Below are positions 1 through 7,636 of a stretch of DNA of 35,256 nt, piece after piece. The DNA lies in assembly GCF_016429015.1 (NCBI RefSeq), contig NZ_JAELTU010000073.1, positions 1-35,256 of the forward strand, read 5' to 3'. Under the pieces are notes generated by a model, which worked only from the letters and a program-made list of their open reading frames with translations, was not told where the DNA came from and searched no databases. Each line of letters opens with the position of its first letter. Position 1 is the stretch's first letter. The DNA is from Rhizobium sp. ASV20. Lineage in GTDB: Bacteria; Pseudomonadota; Alphaproteobacteria; Rhizobiales; Rhizobiaceae. A program made the position numbers and the translations under genes.

Positions 1-690
1 CGAGGTAATCTGCGGCGCGACCTGTCCGAGGATGGGTTCGAAGCCTGCTTGCCGGCAGGCGGCGATGATCCCGTCGAACAGGCTTGGGCCGGCGATGCGC
101 GGAAAGAGCACGAACGGCTCTCCAGACAGGGCAGAAAGAGGCAGACTTGCAGCCGCCGCCAGCGGATGGCTCGAAGGCAGGGCAATCATCATGGCCTCTT
201 CGGCGAGCGCGTGCGACCGGAACGAGGGCGGATCCACGTCGCCGGGCCGGATGAAGGCTGCATCCAGTTGCTCGGTTTCAAGCCGTTCGAGTAGCCGGGT
301 CGTAGGGGCCTCCTCCAATGTCAGGTCGATTTCCGGATAGGCGCGGCGAAAGCTGCGCACGGATGACGGCACGATCGGGCTGAAGGCCGCCGAGCCGGTG
401 AAACCGATCCGCAATCGCCCGAGTTCGCCGCGCGCGGCTCTTAACGCCAAAGCCTTCGCCTGTTCGGCCCTGGCAATGATCGCTTGTGCTTCGGGGAAGA
501 AAACCTGGCCCGCCTCGGTCAGCTCAACGCCATGCGGCAAGCGACGAAACAGGGGAGCGCCGATCTCGTCTTCCAGATCGCGGATCTGGTTGCTGAGTGG
601 CGGCTGCCCGATGCCGATCCGTCGCGCGGCTCTGGTGAAGTTCAGCTCCTCGGCGACAGCGAGAAAATATCTGATGTGACGCAGTTCCAT
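1..690 (-). CDS. LysR-family transcriptional regulator (3' end cut by window edge)
   Basis: A DNA-binding regulator whose N-terminal winged helix-turn-helix begins MELRHIRYFLAVAEELNFTR and continues AARRIGIGQPPLSNQIRDLE, which is diagnostic of LysR proteins. The first 230 residues are present and run into the effector-binding domain; the reading frame is open to base 1, so the C-terminal part lies outside the window. The start at 688-690 is preceded on the minus strand by a strong GGAGGAG ribosome site. It is divergent from the short-chain dehydrogenase at 836, the usual arrangement of a LysR protein with its target, so it probably controls that gene. The effector is unknown. Family assignment is firm; the target is inferred from position. 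Confidence 0.93.
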   Translation of the reverse strand, partial: MELRHIRYFLAVAEELNFTRAARRIGIGQPPLSNQIRDLEDEIGAPLFRRLPHGVELTEAGQVFFPEAQAIIARAEQAKALALRAARGELGRLRIGFTGSAAFSPIVPSSVRSFRRAYPEIDLTLEEAPTTRLLERLETEQLDAAFIRPGDVDPPSFRSHALAEEAMMIALPSSHPLAAAASLPLSALSGEPFVLFPRIAGPSLFDGIIAACRQAGFEPILGQVAPQITS

Positions 691-715
691 CCGTTCTCCT
701 CCAAGTCGAGGTGAC

Positions 716-730
716 ATACTTTTAAGATAT
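716..730. promoter_or_regulatory. Candidate LysR box (T-N11-A) in the divergent intergenic region
   Basis: The 15-base stretch ATACTTTTAAGATAT has matching outer arms (ATA/TAT), an inner TT/AA pair and the T-N11-A spacing typical of LysR boxes. It lies 26 bases upstream of the LysR start and about 105 bases upstream of the dehydrogenase start. The dyad is imperfect and AT-rich, so this is only a candidate site. Confidence 0.35.
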
Positions 731-835
731 GAAGAAAGCCACCGCAATATATTGGACTGACGGTCGCACTGTCTCCACCTAGGCAGAGCGCGAGGGCTCA
801 TCGAGCTTGAGCGCGTCAACAGCCAGGAGCCTCCC

Positions 836-1678
836 ATGAGTTCGAAACACAGCAAACTATTCCTGATCACCGGCGTCAGCTCCGGCTTCGGTCGAGCTTT
901 CGCCGAAGCGGCGCTCAGCGCTGGCCATCGTGTCGTCGGCACGGTTCGCAATGCCGATGGCAGCGCAAAATTCGAAGCGCTCGCGCCGGGGCGAGCCAAG
1001 GCCGTGCTTCTTGATGTAACCGATTTCGATGCGATCGAGCCTGTGGTCGCCCGTATCGAGGCGGAGATGGGGCCGATCGATGTATTGATCAACAACGCCG
1101 GTTACGGCCATGAAGGTACGCTTGAGGAATCGCCGCTTGGCGATATGCGGCGCCAGTTCGATGTCAACGTCTTCGGAGCCGTTGCGATGATCAAGGCAGT
1201 ATTGCCCTTCATGCGCGGTCGTCACGCCGGCCACATCATCAACATCACTTCGATGGGCGGTTTCATCACCATGCCCGGTATCGCCTACTATTGCGGTAGC
1301 AAGTTCGCGCTGGAGGGCATCAGCGAGGCATTGGCGAAGGAGGTGAAGGATTTCGGCATCCATGTGACCGCCGTCGCCCCGGGCTCGTTCCGCACCGATT
1401 GGGCGGGCCGTTCCATGGTGCGCTCCGACCGCAGCATCGCCGACTACGATGAGCTGTTCGATCCGATCCGCAAGGCACGCGAGGAAAAGAGCGGCAATCA
1501 GACGGGCGATCCACAAAAGGCAGCTGCCGCCATATTGGCGTTGGTCGGATCGGAAAATCCGCCTGTTCACCTGCTGCTGGGCACGGATGCGCTGAACCTG
1601 GTGCGGGGAAAGCTCGCTGCCTTGAGCGAGGAGATTGCCACCTGGGAAAATCTGAGCCGCTCAACCGATTTCGGTTGA
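836..1678 (+). CDS. Short-chain dehydrogenase/reductase (SDR), classical type
   Basis: A 280-residue NAD(P)-dependent oxidoreductase of the classical SDR family. The cofactor motif TGVSSGFG is at residues 12-19, the NNAGYG structural motif near residue 90, the catalytic serine in the ITSMGG segment, and the catalytic pair Tyr152/Lys156 in YYCGSK. The extended C-terminal part resembles SDRs often labelled as ketoreductases, but the substrate cannot be read from sequence. The ATG at 836 has an AGGAG site about 7 bases upstream. It is transcribed divergently from a LysR gene that probably regulates it. A strong hairpin terminator follows at 1702-1738. Confidence 0.93.
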   Translation: MSSKHSKLFLITGVSSGFGRAFAEAALSAGHRVVGTVRNADGSAKFEALAPGRAKAVLLDVTDFDAIEPVVARIEAEMGPIDVLINNAGYGHEGTLEESPLGDMRRQFDVNVFGAVAMIKAVLPFMRGRHAGHIINITSMGGFITMPGIAYYCGSKFALEGISEALAKEVKDFGIHVTAVAPGSFRTDWAGRSMVRSDRSIADYDELFDPIRKAREEKSGNQTGDPQKAAAAILALVGSENPPVHLLLGTDALNLVRGKLAALSEEIATWENLSRSTDFG

Positions 1679-1701
1679 ACGCATCGTATCGGGCAATGAA
1701 A

Positions 1702-1738
1702 AAAATACGCCCTTACCCCGCCGGGGAGGGCGTATTTT
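1702..1738. terminator. Bidirectional rho-independent terminator between SDR and argB
   Basis: Perfect 12-base inverted arms (1702-1713 and 1727-1738) are flanked by A-runs on one side and T-runs on the other, so the hairpin can end transcripts from both directions. It sits 24 bases after the dehydrogenase stop and directly abuts the argB stop codon at 1741. Confidence 0.9.
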
Positions 1739-1740
1739 CT

Positions 1741-2628
1741 TTACGGAACGATGAGCGTGCCGGCGCCACGTTCGGTGAAGATTTCGAGCAGCACCGAGTG
1801 AGCCGTCTTCCCGTTGAGAATGACAACGCCCTGGACGCCGGCCTTGATGGCGTCGATGCAGGTTTCGACCTTCGGGATCATGCCGCCGGAAATCGTGCCG
1901 TCGGCGATCAGAGCATGCGCCTGGGCGACAGACAATTCCTTGATCAGTTGGCCCTGCTTGTCGAGAACGCCTGGAACGTCCGTCAGGAACAGCAGGCGCG
2001 TGGCACTGAGCGCACCGGCGATCGCACCGGCAAAGGTGTCGGCGTTGATGTTGTAGGTTGCGCCGTCACGGCCGGGAGCGACCGGGGCGATGACGGGGAT
2101 CATCTCCGACTTGGCAAGCAGATCGAGCAGTGTGCGGTCGACTTCGACCACTTCGCCGACAAAGCCGAGATCGAGCACGCGCTCGATGTTGGAATCCGGA
2201 TCCTTGATGGTCTTGTGCGCCTTTTCGGCGAAGACCATGTTGCCGTCCTTGCCGCAAAGGCCGATCGCCCATTCGCCGGTCTGGTTGATCAGCGCAACGA
2301 TTTCCTTGTTGATCGAACCGGCAAGCACCATCTCGACGATCTCGACCGTCTTCGCGTCCGTGACGCGCAAGCCGCCTTCGAATTTCGATTCGATGCCCAT
2401 CTTCGTCAGCATGGCGCCGATCTGCGGGCCGCCGCCATGAACGACGATCGGGTTGACACCCGACTGCTTCAGGAGCGCGATATCGGCAGCGAAGGCCTTG
2501 CCGAGCTCGACGTTGCCCATGGCGTGACCACCGTATTTCACGACTATGGTCTTGTTTTCGTAACGCTGCATGTAGGGCAGCGCCTGTGCGAGCAGGCTGG
2601 CTTGGAGTTCGCTGTGGGCTTCGGACAT
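1741..2628 (-). CDS. argB: Acetylglutamate kinase ArgB
   Basis: Phosphorylates N-acetyl-L-glutamate with ATP, the second step of cytoplasmic arginine biosynthesis. At 295 residues it has the normal length for the family. Visible hallmarks are the phosphate-binding segment VVKYGGHAMGN near residue 30, the glycine-rich VHGGGPQIG near residue 64, and C-terminal segments of the amino-acid-kinase fold such as GGMIPKVETCIDAIKAG. It appears to be transcribed alone here, on the minus strand. In related rhizobia I recall argB close to engB; here a plus-strand sigma/anti-sigma/FAS1 module lies between them. The identification is secure. Confidence 0.98.
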   Translation of the reverse strand: MSEAHSELQASLLAQALPYMQRYENKTIVVKYGGHAMGNVELGKAFAADIALLKQSGVNPIVVHGGGPQIGAMLTKMGIESKFEGGLRVTDAKTVEIVEMVLAGSINKEIVALINQTGEWAIGLCGKDGNMVFAEKAHKTIKDPDSNIERVLDLGFVGEVVEVDRTLLDLLAKSEMIPVIAPVAPGRDGATYNINADTFAGAIAGALSATRLLFLTDVPGVLDKQGQLIKELSVAQAHALIADGTISGGMIPKVETCIDAIKAGVQGVVILNGKTAHSVLLEIFTERGAGTLIVP

Positions 2629-2807
2629 GGTGCACCCTTCGAAAATGTTCGCGGCCTTTTATCTCAAGTTTTTGACAGAGGGAATAATGATGTCGGCATA
2701 AGTTGATCCTGTGTCACATTAGCGCTGTTAAAATTGATCAAGTCGCCGAGCTTGCCTGTCGGCACTTTTCTCTTAAAGATGGCGCGAGCGTCGCAGTGGG
2801 GTGTTGG

Positions 2808-3347
2808 ATGGCGAGCGAAGAGATGGAAGCGCTGATCGGCCGCGTCGCCATGCGTGACCAAAAGGCCTTTGCGGCGCTCTACAAACGCACCAACTCGAAA
2901 CTCTTTGGTGTTTGCCTGCGTATCATAGGCAATAGGACGGACGCGGAAGAGGTCTTGCAGGAAGTCTACGTCAAGATATGGCAACGTGCCGAGCAATTTG
3001 CTCCTTCCGAGGGGCCGGCTATTCCCTGGCTGACGGCGATCGCGCGCAACCGATCCATCGATTTCGTTCGTGCCCGCAAGCCTGTTGCCGACGAAATCGA
3101 CACCGCATACGATCTTGCCGACGGAGAACCAGACCCGGAAGAACAAGCAATCGTGAAGGGAGAGGGCAGGCGGATTGACAGGTGCATGGAAGAGTTGGAA
3201 GCTGATCGCGCCCGGGCTGTTCGCAGCGCCTATGTCGAGGGTTTGAGCTACCAGGAACTCGCCGATCAACACTCGGTACCTTTGAATACCATGCGCACCT
3301 GGCTGCGCCGGAGCTTGATCAGACTAAGAGAGTGCATGGACAGATGA
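2808..3347 (+). CDS. ECF-type RNA polymerase sigma factor (SigK-like context)
   Basis: An alternative sigma factor of about 179 residues. Region 2 holds RIIGNRTDAEEVLQEVYVKI and PWLTAIARNRSIDFVRARK; region 4 holds the helix-turn-helix GLSYQELADQHSVPLNTMR and WLRRSLIRLREC. The frame is open back to 2703, but the 35 extra N-terminal residues do not look like a sigma factor, and homologous sequence starts at MASEEMEALIGRV, so I chose the ATG at 2808; the ATG at 2823 is also possible. The stop overlaps the anti-sigma start by four bases (ATGA), which implies translational coupling. The downstream partner genes (RskA-like anti-sigma and a FAS1 protein) match the mycobacterial sigK locus in content. 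The regulon is unknown. Confidence 0.93.
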   Translation: MASEEMEALIGRVAMRDQKAFAALYKRTNSKLFGVCLRIIGNRTDAEEVLQEVYVKIWQRAEQFAPSEGPAIPWLTAIARNRSIDFVRARKPVADEIDTAYDLADGEPDPEEQAIVKGEGRRIDRCMEELEADRARAVRSAYVEGLSYQELADQHSVPLNTMRTWLRRSLIRLRECMDR

Positions 3348-4057
3348 GTACGCCCGATCAAAGCAAGGGAGGCCGCTCCCGCGACGAAGTCCTGGCCGGA
3401 GAATACGTGCTTGGCGTGCTTTCACTGGAGGATCGGCAGAAGGTTGAACGCCGTATGCGCAGCGACCGTCAGTTCGCCGCCATCGTCAGCCGCTGGGAGC
3501 AAAACCTCTCGGAATTCAACGAGGAATACGAAACGGCGACGCCTGCAACCTCGGTATATCCAAAGATCGAGAAGCGGATTTTCGGCGATGCTGCAAGAGG
3601 CGCTCACCTGTGGAACTCCCTCGTACTCTGGCGTTCCGTTGCCTTTGCATCCTTGTTTCTGACCGCCGGCGTGCTGGTTTTCTCCATCACCAATGAGGCT
3701 GCGTTGCGTCCGACACCAGGCAAGCAGCTCACCGCATCCCTTGCCGGCCAGAACAGCCCCATCAATCTCCTTGCCAATTATGATGTCGCCAACGGGCGTT
3801 TGAAGGTGACGCCGGTGGCCGCCGGCAAACCGGAGGAGAAGTCGCTGGAACTCTGGCTGATTCGCGGCAGCGACCCAGCTGAGGCCTTGGGCATTCTGCC
3901 GCAGACCGGCGAGGGCGAAATCAGCCTGCCGCCGGAACTTCACGGTAAATTGACCGAGGGTGCCATCATCGCCGTCAGCGTCGAGCCCTTCGGCGGCTCG
4001 CCGACCGGCAAACCCACGGGCGACGTAGTGGCATCGGGCACGATCCATCTCCCCTGA
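3344..4057 (+). CDS. RskA-like membrane-anchored anti-sigma factor
   Basis: A 237-residue protein expected to hold the upstream ECF sigma factor inactive at the inner membrane. The N-terminal segment DEVLAGEYVLGVLSLEDRQK (residues 14-33) is the short anti-sigma helix region of the RskA/anti-sigma-K family, without the HxxxCxxC zinc motif of other anti-sigma factors. One membrane segment follows at about residues 93-115, and the remainder is a periplasmic domain ending in the typical LELWLIRGSDPAEALGILP and VSVEPFGGSPTGKPTG segments. The frame is open from a GTG at 3332, but the ATG at 3344 overlaps the sigma stop by four bases and gives the expected N-terminus. Release of the sigma factor presumably requires proteolysis of this protein, as in mycobacterial RskA. 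Confidence 0.92.
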   Translation: MSTPDQSKGGRSRDEVLAGEYVLGVLSLEDRQKVERRMRSDRQFAAIVSRWEQNLSEFNEEYETATPATSVYPKIEKRIFGDAARGAHLWNSLVLWRSVAFASLFLTAGVLVFSITNEAALRPTPGKQLTASLAGQNSPINLLANYDVANGRLKVTPVAAGKPEEKSLELWLIRGSDPAEALGILPQTGEGEISLPPELHGKLTEGAIIAVSVEPFGGSPTGKPTGDVVASGTIHLP

Positions 4058-4088
4058 CGAATTCTTTCTTCGAAAAGCAAACGCGGCT

Positions 4089-4114
4089 GAAACTCTTGTT
4101 CATACGCCTCCGTA
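4089..4114 (+). promoter_or_regulatory. Candidate ECF-type promoter upstream of the FAS1 gene
   Basis: GAAAC at 4089-4093 and CGTA at 4111-4114 are separated by 17 bases, the -35 'GAAC'-like and -10 'CGT'-like pattern used by many ECF sigma factors. The inferred start near 4120 precedes the FAS1 ATG by about 45 bases, and a small GC hairpin (4126-4141) lies in between. I found no convincing second copy upstream of the sigma gene, so this remains tentative. Confidence 0.35.
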
Positions 4115-4165
4115 CCTTCCTTTGACCCCGCCCGATCGGGGCGAAAAAGAGGAAGAGGACAAGTC

Positions 4166-4723
4166 ATGATCAAGACCGTGATTCGCATCGGTGCGTTGGC
4201 AGCAATGGTTTCGGCCGGAGCGAGCCTGGCCTACGCCAAGGACCCCATGGTGGGTGGTGCAGCGATGTATGCAAGCAAGAACATCATCCAGAATGCCGTG
4301 AATTCGAAAGACCACACCACGCTGGTCGCTGCCGTGAAGGCAGCCGGACTTGTGGACACTCTTGAGGGCAAAGGCCCATTCACCGTTTTTGCTCCGACCA
4401 ACGAAGCCTTCAAACAGCTGCCTCCGGGAACTGTCGATGCCCTGCTGAAGCCGGAAAACAAGGCGAAGCTGGTCAAGGTGCTGACCTGCCATGTCGTCGC
4501 CGGCGATGATATGGCGGCTGCGCTCAAGAAATGGGCGATGAGCAAGGGTGGCGAATACGACCTGAAAACGGTCGGCGGCTGCACGATCAAGGCCATGGAG
4601 AAGGGCGGCAAGCTGACGCTGACCGACGAGGCCGGCGGCACTGCTCACATCACCATTGCAGACGTCAAGCAGTCGAACGGCGTCATCCACGTCGTCGACA
4701 AGGTGCTGTTGCCGAAGATGTGA
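4166..4723 (+). CDS. Secreted fasciclin (FAS1) domain protein
   Basis: A 185-residue exported protein with one FAS1 domain, a fold used in adhesion and matrix interactions. A signal peptide covers about residues 1-24 (cleavage after AYA). The domain spans about residues 37-183, with the H1 motif PFTVFAPTNEAF (71-82) and the H2-type end VIHVVDKVLLPKM. Two cysteines (108 and 139) could pair in the periplasm. The start has a strong GAGGAAGAGGA ribosome site. It follows the sigma and anti-sigma genes on the same strand and is the likely effector of that module. The rhizobial protein Nex18, described as symbiotically induced, belongs to the same family; whether this is its orthologue was not tested. 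Confidence 0.93.
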   Translation: MIKTVIRIGALAAMVSAGASLAYAKDPMVGGAAMYASKNIIQNAVNSKDHTTLVAAVKAAGLVDTLEGKGPFTVFAPTNEAFKQLPPGTVDALLKPENKAKLVKVLTCHVVAGDDMAAALKKWAMSKGGEYDLKTVGGCTIKAMEKGGKLTLTDEAGGTAHITIADVKQSNGVIHVVDKVLLPKM

Positions 4724-4739
4724 TCCTCCGCGGCAATAC

Positions 4740-4777
4740 GGCCGCCGCTCTCGCCAAACGGCGCGGGAGCGGCGGCC
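4740..4777 (+). terminator. GC-rich hairpin after the FAS1 gene
   Basis: Perfect 11-base arms at 4740-4750 and 4767-4777 form a strong stem between the convergent FAS1 and engB genes. No T-run follows, so it may be a weak or factor-dependent terminator, or an mRNA-stabilising stem. Confidence 0.55.
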
Positions 4778-4799
4778 TCATGCCGAGAATTTGGATTGA

Positions 4800-5459
4800 T
4801 CAGACGGCGATGCCGACCGTCAGGCCGATGGCCTCGCGCAATTCCTGAAGGCCGGCACCCTTTTCCGAAGAGGTGGCGAGGATGCCGGGATAGGCGGCGG
4901 GGCGCTTGCGGATTTTCTCCGCTGTCTCGGCGAGCAGCTTCGGCAGGCCTGCTTCCTTGATCTTGTCCGTCTTGGTGAGCACGATCTGATAGGAAACGGC
5001 CGCCTTGTCGAGCAGGTCCAGCACGTCGGCATCGTTCTTCTTGATACCGTGGCGGCTGTCGATCAGCACGTAGACGCGCTTCAGCGTCGTACGCCCGCGC
5101 AGATAGTCGAATACCAGCTTGGTCCAGGCATCGACCTGGTCCTTCGGCGCTTCCGCATAACCGTAGCCGGGCATATCCACCAGCGCCATCGGCGGCAGGT
5201 CGCCACTCTCGCCGGAAAAGCCGTCCGGAACGAAATAGTTGAGTTCCTGCGTGCGCCCCGGCGTGTTCGAGGTTCGTGCCAGCCCCTTATGTCCGACCAG
5301 GGCATTGATCAGCGACGATTTTCCGACGTTCGAGCGTCCGGCGAAGGCCACTTCGAACGGTCCTTCCGGCGGCAGGAACTTCATTGACGGCACGCCACGG
5401 ATGAAGATCCACGGACGGCCGAAAAGCGGCTTGTCGTCTTTTGTCGTCTGGTCTGCCAT
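4800..5459 (-). CDS. engB: Ribosome-biogenesis GTP-binding protein EngB (YihA/YsxC)
   Basis: An essential-type GTPase of 219 residues that assists large-subunit assembly. All GTPase motifs are visible: G1 GRSNVGKSS (41-49), G2 in TSNTPGRTQ, G3 DMPGYGY (about 95-101), G4 TKTDK (about residue 160) and G5 TSSEKG near the C-terminus. The length is normal for alphaproteobacteria. It is on the same strand as yidC-rnpA-rpmH, which I recall as its usual neighbours in rhizobia, but here it is separated from yidC by an AraC/hydrolase pair on the opposite strand, so it must have its own promoter. Confidence 0.97.
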   Translation of the reverse strand: MADQTTKDDKPLFGRPWIFIRGVPSMKFLPPEGPFEVAFAGRSNVGKSSLINALVGHKGLARTSNTPGRTQELNYFVPDGFSGESGDLPPMALVDMPGYGYAEAPKDQVDAWTKLVFDYLRGRTTLKRVYVLIDSRHGIKKNDADVLDLLDKAAVSYQIVLTKTDKIKEAGLPKLLAETAEKIRKRPAAYPGILATSSEKGAGLQELREAIGLTVGIAV

Positions 5460-5640
5460 GCTCTCTGTCTTTTAACGGGATGATGGGACTGGCTTCGGGG
5501 TTTTATCCGTGAAAGTCAAGTTTTGATCGCTGGACAGGGTTTGGCTGGTGCGTTCGCGTCTTCTGAATTTGACGCCTCCAGCGCAAAATCCGCAATTGCT
5601 GCACCGCAGAGCCGCATAAGTCGTGCTAAGGCTCGATGCC

Positions 5641-6471
5641 ATGAAGACGACCACGGAACAGAACTATCGTCGGCGCATAGCGCGGGTCATCGAGGCGATC
5701 ATGGTCGATCCCTCGGCGCCGCATTCCGTCGAAAGCCTTGCCGCAGTCGCCCGCTTTTCTCCCTTTCATTTTCACCGGCTCTACCGCGCCATGACCGGCG
5801 AAAGCGTTGCCGCCACGATACGCAGGGTGCGGCTTGCGCAGGCGGCCTATCAGTTGGCCGTGAGCCCGGCCTCGATAACCGAGACGGCCTTGGAGGCTGG
5901 TTATGACAGCTCGCAGAGCTTTGCTCGCGCCTTTCGCAGCCTGACGGGCCTCACCCCGACAGCTTTCCAGCAGCAACAGCAGTCGATTGCGGCAAACCTG
6001 CCATCGGTGACGATCGGCGATCGTCCGCAGGCAACGGTATATGGCTTGCATCATGAGGGTCCGGCACAGACCATTCCGCATACCTACCGTCGTCTCGCGC
6101 AGATGCTGTCGGAGCGAGAATTGGTGTGGAGCGATCTGACAAGGATCGGCGTCGGCTCCGGCGATCCGGAGCAGGGCGAGGGGTTTACCTACTTTGCCGG
6201 TGTCGTGCTTCCCCAGGAAAGCGCCACAGAGAAAGAGCTGGAGCGATACGATCTGCCCGGTGGCCGCTATGCGAGCTACAGGCTCATGGGATCTTACGCC
6301 CTTATTTCCTCGACCTTTCAGACGCTGTTTGGCAGCTGGTTACCGCAAAGCGGCTTTGAGCCCGATGACCGACCGGTTATCGAGGTCTATCTCAACCATC
6401 CGGCCACGGTGATGGAGCATGAGATTGCCACCGAGTTGCTCATCCCGCTTCGCGGCGCCGACACTACCTAG
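5641..6471 (+). CDS. AraC-family regulator with GyrI-like effector domain
   Basis: A 276-residue regulator with two parts. Residues about 10-110 form the AraC DNA-binding domain, with two helix-turn-helix units around SVESLAAVARFSPFHFHRLY and EAGYDSSQSFARAFRSLTG. Residues about 120-275 form a GyrI/SOUL-like small-molecule-binding domain of the kind found in Rob and BmrR-like proteins. The frame extends to a GTG at 5623, but the ATG at 5641 has an AAGG site nine bases upstream and gives the expected N-terminus. Such proteins often sense hydrophobic compounds or drugs. The next gene, a secreted hydrolase on the same strand 105 bases away, may be a target, but this is only an inference from position. 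Confidence 0.93.
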   Translation: MKTTTEQNYRRRIARVIEAIMVDPSAPHSVESLAAVARFSPFHFHRLYRAMTGESVAATIRRVRLAQAAYQLAVSPASITETALEAGYDSSQSFARAFRSLTGLTPTAFQQQQQSIAANLPSVTIGDRPQATVYGLHHEGPAQTIPHTYRRLAQMLSERELVWSDLTRIGVGSGDPEQGEGFTYFAGVVLPQESATEKELERYDLPGGRYASYRLMGSYALISSTFQTLFGSWLPQSGFEPDDRPVIEVYLNHPATVMEHEIATELLIPLRGADTT

Positions 6472-6576
6472 CAATCCATATCCTTTGACATCTCGATCCC
6501 TGGTATGCGGCAGACCGTGAAGCGGTGTGCCGAACCCCTTCACTTTTGCCTTTCACTGCCCTGTTCGGAGAAGAAA

Positions 6577-7551
6577 ATGCGCATTACGAAAATCGGCTTT
6601 CTTATCGCTTTTGCCTTGGCGACGACATCGGTCCAGGCTGCGGGACTGGCATCGATCGACGTCCCGGCGAATGGAGACGGCCCTGCTCTCAAAGCTTTCG
6701 TCTGGTCGCCATGTGCGACACCGCCGGGTGAAGTCAAACTGGGGCCAGTCACGCTGCCCGCTGTTCGCGGTTGCCCGATTGCCGGGAACAAGTTGCCCTT
6801 GGTGATTATCTCGCATGGGCATGGCGGCGGCTCCCTCAATCATCACGATACGGCGGAGGCGCTTGCGGATGCCGGCTTCCTTGTCGTCGCGGTGAACCAC
6901 CCCGCCGACAATTTTTCCGATCTGAGCCGGGCGGGCGATATCTCGATCATGTTTCAGCGGCCGGAGGATATAAGACGCCTGATCGATTTCATTATTGGCA
7001 AATGGCCGGACGCGACGAAGGTCGATCCCGACCGCATCGGCTTCTTCGGCTTTTCGCGCGGCGGCTATACCGGCCTCGTGCTTGCCGGCGCAGTGCCTGA
7101 CTTTCGCGACCCTAAGGTTCCTTGTCCCGAACCCGCTCCCATCTGCGGCGAAATCCGCCGGAACGAAATACCCGCGAAGCCGCTTTCCCGTGATCCCCGC
7201 ATAAAAGCACTCGTCCTTGCCGACCCATTGAGCTTCTTTTCGGACAAGGAAAGTTTGAAAGCTGTCAATGCTCCCATCCAGCTTTGGAGTTCCGAGCATG
7301 GCGGCGATGGCGTGCTGCCGGAAAGCAATGCGGCGCTGGCCGCCAATCTACCCGGCAAGCCGGAGTTCCATGTCGTGCCCGCCGCTGCGCACTTCGCCTT
7401 CCTGGCGCCATGCCCGACCGCCTTGGCCGGATCGCAACCGGAGATCTGCCGCGATCAGGATGGATTCGACAGGGCGGCGTTTCACAGAGCCTTCGATGCG
7501 GAGGTCGTGGCCTTCTTCCGTCAGCATCTCGGTGCGAGGCGTACGCAATAA
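6577..7551 (+). CDS. Exported alpha/beta hydrolase, dienelactone-hydrolase-like
   Basis: A 324-residue alpha/beta hydrolase with a signal peptide (about residues 1-22, ending VQA). The oxyanion region is VIISHGHGGG, the nucleophile elbow GFFGFSRGGYTG contains the GxSxG serine, and a late histidine lies in PAAAHFAFLAPC. It resembles the predicted dienelactone hydrolase group rather than a characterised enzyme, so the substrate is unknown. The frame is open to 6505, but the ATG at 6577 has a GGAGAAG site directly upstream and starts the signal peptide. Cysteines are unusually frequent (six or more), consistent with a disulfide-bonded periplasmic protein. It is convergent with yidC and shares its terminator. 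Confidence 0.88.
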   Translation: MRITKIGFLIAFALATTSVQAAGLASIDVPANGDGPALKAFVWSPCATPPGEVKLGPVTLPAVRGCPIAGNKLPLVIISHGHGGGSLNHHDTAEALADAGFLVVAVNHPADNFSDLSRAGDISIMFQRPEDIRRLIDFIIGKWPDATKVDPDRIGFFGFSRGGYTGLVLAGAVPDFRDPKVPCPEPAPICGEIRRNEIPAKPLSRDPRIKALVLADPLSFFSDKESLKAVNAPIQLWSSEHGGDGVLPESNAALAANLPGKPEFHVVPAAAHFAFLAPCPTALAGSQPEICRDQDGFDRAAFHRAFDAEVVAFFRQHLGARRTQ

Positions 7552-7606
7552 CCACGGTCATGAGGCAAAGGCCTCATCGCAATGCAAATTCATGCGCTGA
7601 AAAAGA

Positions 7607-7632
7607 AAAAGCCCCGCCGAAGCGGGGCTTTT
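7607..7632. terminator. Bidirectional terminator between hydrolase and yidC
   Basis: Perfect 11-base arms (7607-7617 and 7622-7632) close a four-base CGAA loop and are flanked by A-rich and T-rich runs on the two sides. It can terminate both the plus-strand hydrolase transcript and the rpmH-rnpA-yidC transcript, ending 5 bases from the yidC stop. Confidence 0.93.
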
Positions 7633-7636
7633 CTTT

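Noticed and set aside
2681..2705. GGAAT-N16-GTTG as an autoregulatory promoter of the ECF sigma gene
   Set aside because: It does not align in spacing or -10 sequence with the better candidate before the FAS1 gene, and a TTGACA box at 2672 is an equally good alternative.
1675..2706. A 343-residue plus-strand frame opposite argB
   Set aside because: Antisense shadow of a secure housekeeping gene; it also runs through the terminator at 1702-1738.
5472..5654. A 60-residue minus-strand frame between engB and the AraC gene
   Set aside because: No ribosome site or family resemblance; the stretch is better explained as promoter DNA for the divergent genes.
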